NCBI GenBank assembly: GCA_002633005.1
Contig: NMRA01000160.1
Coordinates: 373,337-437,336 of the forward strand
Reading direction: 5' to 3'
DNA from: Phoronis australis
Lineage: Eukaryota; Phoronida; Phoronidae
Length of the DNA: 64,000 bases
The notes under the pieces are model-generated. The model was not told the origin of the DNA, made no database searches, and was given only the letters and a program-made list of their open reading frames with translations. The position numbers and the translations under genes were made by a program. Below, one piece after another: positions 10,923 through 21,039 of the stretch (positions are counted from its first letter, which is position 1; each line of letters opens with the position of its first letter).

Positions 10923-13900
10923 TTAAGTACTAGTCCACGGGAGCACCAGCCATCCAGCGGCAAGGTGGGGGTCAGCCGATTTTCACCAAATTTGGCACAT
11001 AAGTAGTCCTATGGTATCTATAAACATCGGTAAAATATTTCCTCAAAATATTGCGTTTTTCTAAAGTTATAGTCTCAAACACATTTTACGGCTTCGCAGC
11101 CATGTTTTCACGGTATAAAAACTGTCCAGTTTTAACTGTTTATATTTTTCCTTGAATGAATGCTATTGATTTATTATTGACTTGGCATTGTTTAGTGGTG
11201 CCTATAGATTGTTACACAGATGCCTTGAAACAAGATTCCGATTTACCACCCTCATTTAGTAGTTTTACTAAAATCAGCCCCCCGTCATGCCATTTTGAGG
11301 TTGTGCTCAGTACACTGCTGTACCAAATCTGCCCCCACTGCTATGAGAATGAAACTTAGCCAAAATGTTGAAAAAACGTGTTACTTTCATTGCATAAAAT
11401 AAAAACTTTGTCAGCCAGTTTATTAGTTATACATTTTGGCACCTCAAATGTACTAAAATGAGAAATTTTCATATATCTGAGATCGATGCGTGAGCACCGT
11501 AAAATCCGATTGTCCTTCATGTTTTTCGATATTTTGCAACAAGTTAGTTCCTCCTGAATGTTTTGAACGTTTTACTACTTACCACTTAGGGCTATAGTAC
11601 CCCTAAATACCATACATAGCTCCATTTTGTAAAAAGCCGATTATGTCCTCCACAGTGAACAGGGTTAGACATGAACTCGACAAATGTAGGTTATTTTGAT
11701 TTACAGTTGTTATACCTTGCAATTTCTTCATGGGTATTTCTTCACACGTATTCAAGTCAGATTTTCTGTTGATCAAGTGTTCATGCAATGCATTTTAATA
11801 TCAAATGAATGATAAGTTTGGTGGCATGACCGCAATTTTTCCCACGACTTAAAACAAAAGACCGCAGAAATTTTCCTGACGAAATACCGGGTTTGCAAGT
11901 CTCTAAAAACATTCGAATGACAAGACAAACTCCGCCACTGTCTGTGGCAACTCGTCGCATGTTTTTCGCCCATCGGTCCTATCATGGTTTTCCTTTGTTG
12001 TGTCATTGTTGGATATAACAACACAGGTCGCATGGATTTAGAACCTTGCGTACATCAGACCGTTGCCGATAAGTGCTCGTCATTATATCTTTATTATAAC
12101 AACGGGAACATTGAAGATGCTAACCTATTGTTTTCTATGCGACCAGATTTGAAGTGGATGACCACAGAAGAGGAATCCCAAAGTATCCATAAACAATGAC
12201 CACGCACGTTAGTAACTATTACCGCGCACACGAATCCTTTCCGTGGAACCTAAACCAAATTTTTATATCCGTGTATTGTGTTGTATTGCTCATGGTACGG
12301 GTTCAGACTCCGTTGTATTAAGATTCCACTCCCAAACCCTGTAATATGTAGTTTGAATAAAATTTGTAGACAATGCAGGTTTATGGATTTATTTTCCTTT
12401 AAATGAAGAGTAAAAATCAAATTTTGCACAGGTTTTTTAAAAGTAATCACTTATTGGAAGATCACACATCTAAAAAATAAAACAATGTTTGACAATTTTA
12501 TTCATTACCTTATTTGAAAATTGCCTGCCTCACAGACAACTCATCTAAGTTGAAAATATTCCTTGTGAAAAAAAAAAATAAAATACCAACCACAGACTTG
12601 TGTACTACAAAATATGTTTTCGTAATACAATGCAAAGATAACTGTGCAGTCAAAAGTGCAACTGTTATGACTCTAATAAAAAATTGCCTTCTAGATCTTT
12701 TCAACACTCCAATTGCTACAGGACAAAGTCAACCACACAAAGCTCATTAAGTCAGGGAATTACATTTAAGGTGATGTAGTCTCACTGCGAAAAAGTGATT
12801 TCGCAATGTCGCTGACAACACTGGAAATCTCTTCTTCACAAAATTGAGGTAGCTGTATTTACCACATCAATGTTCTTATCAAAACTAACCACCACAAAAT
12901 GAAAAATTGGCTTGTCGGTTCCAATTAGGCAGCATTTTACGATAAAATGGTCATGAAAAAAAACTTTTGCAACATGGTTTGCATTACAATAGCCCTACGA
13001 TTACAGTTGTACATACATACTAGACCAGTAACAAAATTACCCATGGGAACCATAAAATGGTCAATTCGCCAAAAAAACAAGAGCCACCAGAGCTAATGTG
13101 CCAATACTTTTCACGTACTGCAACAGAAAATCATTTGAAGTGGACATAAACTCGCCTAAAATCAACTAAAACAACTTTTGATTTAGACATTTTACCATCA
13201 TGAAATAGGTATTACTTCCAGGTCACTTTTGAGCAATTTCAGAGCTTTGAAAGATCTGGCAATATGCAATTGCTAAAGACCAGCCTAATAGTGTGTGATT
13301 TTATACACACAGCATGGTCTCAAGGAATAGCAAACTGTCAATTCGCTACAATTCCAGAAATCACTTCACATATGGATAAGGAACAAACTGAGCAAAGTTT
13401 ATAGAGGTAAATGGTCTAAATCAAAACTTATTACCTCATGGACAGAAGGTTTACAACCCAGGCAGAAAGATAACTAAAAAAAAACAGCCTAACTGCAACA
13501 GGGGCTCAAATTTCAGCAATATACATTTACAAACAAAAATCTATAATGGTAAATAAAATGCGGAAACATAAATTCATATCAATTACGCATCTTCAAGGAA
13601 AAGTACAGTGGTCAGAAATCATATAAATATGATGGCCACACTGAGAAATCCTGTCAGACCAAAAAATCCAGTGGCTAAACAAAATGAACAATGTACCATT
13701 ACCATGTGGCCAAGGATCATGATCAGTGCCTGGACAAAAATTCAGTCTAGGTAAATTTTAGATTTGTGCTGTTCACACAAGCAGTTCTGGTGCAAACAAA
13801 GCTTGCGACAACACACAAGCCTACTTTTCTACACAGCTGTGCTGACACAATAATGCCCCCAATGGATTTAGCAGATCAGCCAGAGTATTTACAGGTCCAG

Positions 13901-15922
13901 CCACTGTACTGTTTCCTCCCTTTGAATTTTTACAATGCTACATCCTTGACAATCGCAGATTGCCTATTTCAATGCATACTCCACTTCCTCTGTCCCAGTT
14001 TCCCCACATTTGCTGAGAGTGGCCTATCTCAACAAATTACTTTGGACCTGTTGTGGTATAAGCCAGTTAATCTTTGGCAAATACTTTTTCCCCGACTCGT
14101 TCCTCAACCTACAAATTATCTTTGAAATATCTTCTGGGAGTAGACTTTTCGGCCTCTCTCTAGCCCCCTCACCTTAGTTGTCCAGAAAGGTACCTTGTTG
14201 CTGGTTGTGAACTTTTCCATACCCAACCTTTACCAATAATCGGCAGGTCTCCAACTTCAGCAGAAGCCACTTCTTCAACATAAGCCTTTCCTGGTTCCTA
14301 AAATTGTATTAATGAAAAAATTAAACATATTAAATTCAATGTGGCCATTTCGGTTCAGAAAATATGAATGCCAAGCTAAAGTGAAGAGGCACCAATATTT
14401 TTGACGGCTTTAGCATGTTTAATTAACTTCATAATCGCAGAATTTCATTGGCAGACATAACATACTCCCTACTCTCTACAAGTAGTTCATGGGCAGAAGT
14501 CATGTTCCACATTTGGTGGTTGTTATGAAAAGTTATGATGACTACCTAGTTTCTGTGCCAATGTACAGTAGTTGCATAAACATCAACACATTTGAATAAG
14601 ATATGATTAAGCAATAAGGCCCAAGTTATAAGCAATCAGGGTGTGTCAATAAAAGTATTTTTGCGTGAATGACGTGCTTCTAAATATTCCTCGGAGTCAG
14701 ACCCTGGAGTTTAGTGATTCCTACCTGAGCTCACATGAAGCAGAACGTTGAACCTTGACTTAACGTCTTTGGTCATTTTTCAGACCTCTTATCAGATTTC
14801 TCCTCTAGTGTGCAGTGGATGTACTCAGTGTCTTTGGCGACGCCAATATATCTCGAGTGTTGTAACGATGTTTAGGGCAAGTGAATCTAATACGGTATCC
14901 TGCTGCACAGCTGCCTCCGAGGCAGACACTGAGACAGACTACTTCTCAGGAGGACACGTTCCACCTCCACATTAGCTCCACTTACACTTATAAGGTGCTC
15001 AAATGTCTCGCTCTTTTCCTTATGCATTTCCCAAGAGTTTCCAAAGTTGTTTCTCTCCGCAATTTGTAGAAATACCACATTCGATGCGACTGGCAGTGCC
15101 AGATAAATAGATAAATTCGCAAACCCGCATTTTAGGTCAGCCATCATTCAACTAACGCATTGTAAGCTTTAGTTTGGTATTCAGACGAGTTGGATGAACA
15201 AATTTAGTATAATTTCATATTTTAGTGGGAAATGCTTGTGTGCTTAAAATTAATTAAAAACATTAAAGCAAACCATTTTTTTTAATTCTTGTATTACACC
15301 ACGGCATATTGATGCGTAGAAACGGCGCACAACTAGTGACTGGTTTAACATGACAAATACATATACGCGGTCTGAAATTAGTGAAATTCAGACACCTATT
15401 ACCAAGCCTGCCTGAAGGGCTGACAAAGTTTTTATTGTATTAATTTCAAGGGCACGGAGTCTTCTACATGTCCATGTTATTATTTTTAGTTTTCTCGCGG
15501 GGGCAGCTTCGCTATAAGGGTACAACTTACTGCTGGTTTTTCACAAGAAGGAAATGTACCTCCACGGAAACAGTTCCAGTGTTACCATGGTAACCGATAT
15601 TTCAGTGTCGGTGCCGTTTTTACTGACATTGGTCATGAACCTATCATGTGATATCAAAATTGTTCAGAAACAATTCTGTTTGAAGTAGAAACTGGAGTAG
15701 AAAATTTGACTCATTCCACATCAAGAAATTGCCTCATTTTGCCCCCCCAGAACACTTCCCTTGTATCTCCTAAACCACCAAACTTTGAGGTGTCATACTT
15801 CACCCAATTTCTCTCATCCGTAATGTGATTTATCAGACTAAACATGGATCTGAATGGCTGACCCCCCACCTTGCCGCTTGTTGGCTGTACAGTGGTCGGT
15901 GGATTCGTGGACTGATACTTAA
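10923..15922. mobile_element. TTAA-flanked DNA transposon-like insertion, copy 1 (4992 bp plus TTAA repeats)
   Basis: The element runs 10927-15918, with TTAA at 10923-10926 and again at 15919-15922. Its ends are inverted: left GTACTAGTCCACG, right (reverse strand) GTATCAGTCCACG. A further shared inner motif, CGGCAAGGTGGGGGTCAGCC, lies about 30-50 bp inside. A second copy in the opposite orientation occupies 17692-19931. The insertion splits the duplicated upstream block of the LRR-Ig genes; paralog 1 has the uninterrupted site. TTAA targets are typical of piggyBac and Kolobok transposons. I found no recognisable transposase inside; the 3.6-kb middle has only short frames, one of them exon-like at 14244-14299 on the minus strand. 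It may be non-autonomous or carry unfamiliar cargo. Confidence 0.8.
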
Positions 15923-16262
15923 GTAAACACGCTTTTGCAAATTCAAAGACACCAAATGCAAAGTAAAAAGAAAATACCTCTGTTTTAATAACAATTGTGT
16001 AATTATCCATATTCATATTTTTTTTTCATTGAGCACAATCTCATTTGTATGAAAGAGGTCCGCCACTCATCTGAGCCACGAGAATTCTACAGGCAGTAGC
16101 CATAACTGTGGTTTGCATTAACGGACCGTTCTCCACCAACGAGAGAGGTAGTTGTGTCAACCCCAGGTGCCAGTGGTTTTGGTGACCTTGACGTCATTTT
16201 CAAGATCACATCTAGAAAATGAAGTTTTGTCGTTGTTCACATTATGTAGTTTTTGTCAATAT
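15919..16262 (-). promoter_or_regulatory. Distal part of the conserved upstream block of LRR-Ig paralog 2
   Basis: The sequence resumes here after the transposon and aligns with 3165-3515 upstream of paralog 1. It retains the minus-strand stretch with ATGGCTACTGCC and the donor-like GAG/GTATT. The insertion has moved it about 5 kb away from the gene it presumably belongs to. Confidence 0.4.
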
Positions 16263-16900
16263 TGTGTTTAACACTGCCCGGTGTATATAGCTACAATTAT
16301 TTCAATTTCAAATAGAAATTTTTGAGAGCGCCTACCAGTGGTTCTACATCTACCGTAACAGATTTTCCTGAAACTTAGGTACGCACTAAGTCACCTTTTA
16401 TTTTTCTGAAACGAGTCTCATTTTTGTCTCATGCTGATCTTGCAAAATGGATTTTTGGACACTTATTTCAATAAAAAGCTGCCAACTTTTCACCTCTATT
16501 AAGACTTCTTAAAAGTTAGGAATAACTATGTTTTTTCTGCGAATGTATCTGAGCTTAGGATCGCGTTTCATATTTAAAATATAGACATTTTAGTATTAAA
16601 GTACTGGTAGGACACTGTTGGCATCTTCAGAATCAGTTATTCTGTTCTTAAGAATCCTCGTTGTCATACCAGAGACAGCAGAAAGGGAAACAAATCTCTT
16701 AGCGAAATCCCATTGGACGGCCACTGGCGGACATTGTTGTTTCATGGACCGCACGGACGTTTAGCGGGCGCGGGTGCAATAAACAAATATAACAACATAT
16801 GACGGCTCCGATCGGTAAAAAATCAACGGTGTTTTTTGCACTGCCTACAGCTTCAGCAACAGTTAATCGAAAATTACATAATTTTTTCGTCATAATAGGT
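16263..16900. other. Intergenic, no gene recognised
   Basis: AT-rich spacer between the LRR-Ig upstream block and the cluster of small elements that follows. No coding or structural signal was recognised. Confidence 0.4.
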
Positions 16901-16902
16901 TT

Positions 16903-16990
16903 AAAAACGGACAATCGCCGCACAAATAAAAAAGTTCATCTTGATTCGACGTTTCGTCTATTCATTAGACATCAACAGCTTATAAAGATC
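16903..16990 (-). repeat. Inverted-end repeat with hammerhead-like core, copy 1
   Basis: On the minus strand this has a 5-bp stem (GTCTA/TAGAC, loop AATGAA-like) followed by GAAACGTCGAATC and a conserved tail TTATTTGTGCGGCGATTGTC ending in CCGTTTTT. The same tail and core recur at 30769-30945 and 32595-32728. The CTGATGA box reads CTGTTGA here, so a functional ribozyme is unlikely in this copy. Confidence 0.5.
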
Positions 16991-17082
16991 AAAACAACAA
17001 GTGTCGACCTACCAGTCAGGTTACATCCATGTGGTGATATGAGTGTAGCAAGAAATACAGGGAATAGTAGATAGGTCATTAC

Positions 17083-17605
17083 TGTAGAAAATTAATTTCA
17101 GTCTCTCGGGTTGGACCTGAACCCCAGTAGCACGAGCGACAGTCTAGCGTCTAAACCATTCGGCCAAGAGGCAATTGCCACTTGGCAAGCGGCTTAGAGA
17201 GGGTTTATCTGACTACATGTCGTCACAACCGCAAGTCACGCTTCACAACACTACTCCCCCTTCAGCCGAACAGGCGCGCTCCCTGGCTTTTAGATCTCAG
17301 CAATACCCTAGCGTCGTGGAATTTGACCTCAGCAATGCTCTCTTTGTGTTCTGAATCCACCAGTACCAGGTCGCCCACTCTCCATCCGCGGCCTTACATC
17401 TTAGGGTTAATCGTGGATTTTCCCTTAGTTGGGCGCCAATGTAGAAAATTTCAGTATTTCCGGTGAGACTTGAACCGCGGTAGCACGAGCGACGGTCAAG
17501 CGTCTAAGCCATTCTGTCAAGAGGCAATGGCCACTTGGCAAGCGGCTTAGAGAGGCTTTATCTGACTGTACGTGTCGTCACAACCGGAAGTCACGCTTCA
17601 CAACA
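17083..17605 (-). mobile_element. Miniature LTR retrotransposon (TRIM-like)
   Basis: Two direct repeats, 17440-17605 (166 bp) and 17083-17250 (168 bp), both begin TGTTGTGAAGCGTG and end TTTTCTACA on the minus strand, which is the TG...CA form of LTRs. Directly after the first comes TTGGCGCCCAACTAAGGG, a primer-binding-site-like sequence. Directly before the second comes the purine tract AAGGGGGAGTAG. The interior is only 189 bp and keeps a fragment reading WRVGDLVLVDSEH, which resembles the C-terminal part of a retroelement polyprotein. No intact 5-bp target duplication is visible. Each LTR contains A- and B-box-like sequences (TGGCTTAGACG and GGTTCAAGTCTC). Confidence 0.7.
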
Positions 17606-17687
17606 TCACCAAAGCTGTAGGGTCACTGAGCTCTGCATGTTATTCAGAGAACCAGCAGCATACTGGTCCTGAATGGCCAATGATTAT

Positions 17688-19935
17688 TTAAGTATCAGTC
17701 CACGGATCCACCGACCACTGTACAGCCAACAGGCGGCAAGGTGGGGGGTCAGCCATTCAGATCCATGTTTAGTCTGATGAATCACATTAGGGATGAGAGA
17801 AATTGGGTGAAGTATGACACCACAAAGTTTGGTGGTTTAGGAGATACAAGGGAAGTGTTCTTGGGGGCCAAAATGAGGCAATTTCTTGGTGTGGAATGAG
17901 TCATTTTTGACCAAATTTTCTATTCCAGTTTCTACTTCAAACAGAATCGTTTCTGAACAATTTTGATATCACATGATAGGTTCATGACCAATGTCAGTAA
18001 AAACGGCACCGACACTGCAATATCGGTTACCATGGTAACACTGGAACTGTTTCCGTGGAGGTACATTTCCTTCTTGTGAAAAACCAGCAGTAAGTTGTAC
18101 CCTTATAGCGAAGCTGCCCCCGCGAGAAAACTAAAAATAATAACATGGACATGTAGAAGACTCCATGCCCTTGAAATTAATACAATAAAAACTTTGTCAG
18201 CCCTTCAGGCAGGCTTGGTAATAGGTGTCTGAATTTCACTATTTTCAGACCGCGTATGTGTATTTGTCATGTTAAACCAGTCACTAGTTGTGCGCCGTTT
18301 CTACGCATTAATATGCCGTGGTATAATACAACAATTAAAAGAATTGGTTTGCTTAAATGTTTTTAATTAATTNNNNNNNNNNNNNNNNNNNNNNNNNNNN
18401 NNNNNNNNNNNNNNNNNNNNNNNNNNNNNNNNNNNNNNNNNNNNNNNNNNNNNNNNNNNNNNNNNNNNNNNNNNNNNNNNNNNNNNNNNNNNNNNNNNNN
18501 NNNNNNNNNNNNNNNNNNNNNNNNNNNNNNNNNNNNNNNNNNNNNNNNNNNNNNNNNNNNNNNNNNNNNNNNNNNNNNNNNNNNNNNNNNNNNNNNNNNN
18601 NNNNNNNNNNNNNNNNNNNNNNNNNNNNNNNNNNNNNNNNNNNNNNNNNNNNNNNNNNNNNNNNNNNNNNNNNNNNNNNNNNNNNNNNNNNNNNNNNNNN
18701 NNNNNNNNNNNNNNNNNNNNNNNNNNNNNNNNNNNNNNNNNNNNNNNNNNNNNNNNNNNNNNNNNNNNNNNNNNNNNNNNNNNNNNNNNNNNNNNNNNNN
18801 NNNNNNNNNNNNNNNNNNNNNNNNNNNNNNNNNNNNNNNNNNNNNNNNNNNNNNNNNNNNNNNNNNNNNNNNNNNNNNNNNNNNNNNNNNNNNNNNNNNN
18901 NNNNNNNNNNNNNNNNNNNNNNNNNNNNNNNNNNNNNNNNNNNNNNNNNNNNNNNNNNNNNNNNNNNNNNNNNNNNNNNNNNNNNNNNNNNNNNNNNNNN
19001 NNNNNNNNNNNNNNNNNNNNNNNNNNNNNNNNNNNNNNNNNNNNNNNNNNNNNNNNNNNNNNNNNNNNNNNNNNNNNNNNNNNNNNNNNNNNNNNNNNNN
19101 NNNNNNNNNNNNNNNNNNNNNNNNNNNNNNNNNNNNNNNNNNNNNNNNNNNNNNNNNNNNNNNNNNNNNNNNNNNNNNNNNNNNNNNNNNNNNNNNNNNN
19201 NNNNNNNNNNNNNNNNNNNNNNNNNNNNNNNNNNNNNNNNNNNNNTGTATGGTATTTAGGGGTACTATAGCCCAAAGTGATAAGTAGTAAAACGTTCAAA
19301 ACATTCAGGAGGAACTAACTTGTTGCAAAATATCGAAAAATATGAAGGACAATCGGATTTTACGGTGCTCACGCATCGATCTCAGATATATGACAATTTC
19401 TCATTTTAGTACATTTGAGGTGCCAAAATGTATAACTAATAAACTGGCTGACAAAGTTTTTATTTTATGCAATGAAAGTAACATGTTTTGTCAACATTTT
19501 GGCTAAGTTTCATTCTCATAACAGTGGGGGCAGATTTGGTACAGCAGTGTACTGAACACAACCTCAAAATGGCATAACGGGGGGCAGTGTAGTAAAACTA
19601 CTAAATGAGGGTGATAAATCGGAATCTTGTTTCAAGACATCTGTGTAACAATCTATAGGCACCACTAAACAATGCCAAGTGAATAATAAATCAATAGCTT
19701 TCATTCAAGGAAAAATATGAACAGTTAAAACTGGACAGTTTTTATACCGTGAAAACATGGCTGCGAAACCGTAAAATGTGTTTGACCTATAACTTTAGAA
19801 AAACAAAATATTTTGAGGAAATATTTTACCGCTGTTTATAGATCCCATAGGACTACATATGTGCCAAATTTGGTGAAAATCGGCTGACCCCCACCTTGCC
19901 GCTCATGGTTGGTGCTCTCGTGGACTAGTACTTAA
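17688..19935. mobile_element. TTAA-flanked transposon-like element, copy 2 (inverted, interrupted by assembly gap)
   Basis: The element runs 17692-19931 between TTAA at 17688-17691 and 19932-19935. The left 681 bp match the reverse complement of about 15238-15918, and the right 686 bp match the reverse complement of 10927-11621, so this is the same family as copy 1 in opposite orientation. The middle is replaced by Ns. Confidence 0.8.
18373..19245. other. Assembly gap (873 N)
   Basis: The run of N falls exactly where copy 1 of the element has about 3.6 kb of interior sequence. The gap is therefore either under-sized or the copy carries an internal deletion. Confidence 0.99.
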
Positions 19936-20009
19936 TGTACAGTAATTCTTTTATACGTCCTTTACATACTGATAAAACTTACTGAATTGGCTTGGAGATT
20001 GTTGCTAAC

Positions 20010-20340
20010 TCAATGCCTATAGACGTTGCTTTTGTCTGAGGTGTGATATTCTCTCCTTCTGTCACAGACGCGTCTGTGTGTGAGTCCTATGTAGAATTCT
20101 TTACAGTTATCACATTCAACTTTATAAACAACATTGCTTTTATTTAATAAAGGAATAGGTGACTTCAGTTTACACAGCACATTGTTAAGTGTACGACGAG
20201 GTTTGAAAACAACTATCATCTTAACGGCTGGGTCAATGCAATGTAAAAGACGAGATAACTGGCGTTTCAGCTTCAGACTACTAGGCCCAAGACTCACTCT
20301 CAACCGATTCTCGAACCAACACCCCACTCTGCGACCTGTA
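20010..20340 (-). pseudogene. Penelope-like retroelement fragment (GIY-YIG endonuclease end)
   Basis: A minus-strand open frame contains PLLNKSNVVYKVECDNC followed by EFYIGLTHRRVCDRRREYH. That is the usual context of the C-terminal GIY-YIG nuclease of Penelope-like elements: a Val-Val-Tyr strand, a Cys pair, YIG, then an Arg-rich helix. The preceding VVFKPRRTLNNVL also fits the linker of these proteins. The reverse transcriptase part is missing, and the upstream end abuts the gypsy remnant, so this is a truncated insertion. Confidence 0.65.
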
Positions 20341-20349
20341 AAATGCTAA

Positions 20350-20863
20350 ATCCTTCAAGAGCTTCCGCAATTGTCCTACCGATAACCTCCTTATCAACAC
20401 GTCCACCCCTTTCCAAGACAGCAAAACCACCTGACACTCCCTCAAACACCTACCCCTAGGTGCCGCCTGTCCTAACTCCCTACATACCCTCACCACCTCC
20501 CCCAACTCCCCAAAAATTTCCCCCACTTTCCAACAACCACGCTATAATCACTGCTAAATCCCCACTCCCCACTGAAACTTCACCTACAAAACAACATCCC
20601 GCCCAATTACATTGCTCCGTCCACACTAACCTCTTCCCCGTAAACCACTCATCGTCCATGAGCAACCCCGCCAACCCCTCTGCCTTAACCTCCCGCTCAT
20701 TACTCCCCATTCTCCAAGCTAACTTCCTGAACCTCAACACAAGACTCTTCGCCATCTCCCTTCCTGGGTCCGCTTCTACCAGACTCGAAATAACCTTGAA
20801 AGGCTCCATCAGCTCTTCCCCTCTCAAAGCTGCCACCAATTCTTCGAAAACCCGTTGAGCCAT
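20350..20863 (-). pseudogene. Unrecognised frame after the gypsy pol, frameshifted
   Basis: Starting with ATGGCTCAACGG at 20863, an open frame runs to 20480 (MAQRVFEELVAALRGEE...). It continues in another frame to about 20350 (VCRELGQAAPRGRCLRE...LSVGQLRKLLKDLAFYRS). Composition and position suggest a real protein of about 170 residues broken by a frameshift, perhaps a last ORF of the gypsy element. I recognise no domain. Confidence 0.35.
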
Positions 20864-20876
20864 CCTACAAACAATC

Positions 20877-21037
20877 TTAACAATTAATAAGGCATATAGG
20901 ACAAATATACTCTTCCATATCACTGAACTTCTGCTCATTAGCTCCCACACACAGCACAAGAAACCACTCTAAACACCCATCACACTGAACCATTAAAGTC
21001 CCATCGTTGGGTTCTCTACAAATGCAATGACATTTAC
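20877..21037 (-). pseudogene. PHD-finger segment, degraded, C-terminal to gypsy integrase
   Basis: The minus strand encodes CHCICREPNDGTLMVQCDGC then LEWFLVLCVGANEQ and YICPIC before a stop. The spacing of Cys pairs is that of a PHD finger (Cys4-His-Cys3). The residue expected to be the His ligand, just before the LCVG cysteine, is Leu, so the copy would bind zinc poorly. It is one frameshift downstream of the integrase C-terminal region. Confidence 0.6.
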
Positions 21038-21039
21038 TT

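Noticed and set aside
17440-17605. A functional tRNA gene
   Set aside because: A- and B-box-like motifs exist, but the T-arm does not pair and there is no acceptor stem.
18357-19299. Two long open frames over the gap
   Set aside because: They consist almost entirely of unknown residues from the run of N.
20460-20858. Plus-strand Pro/Ser-rich frame of 132 residues
   Set aside because: It is the antisense of the unknown minus-strand frame after the gypsy integrase, which has the more protein-like composition.
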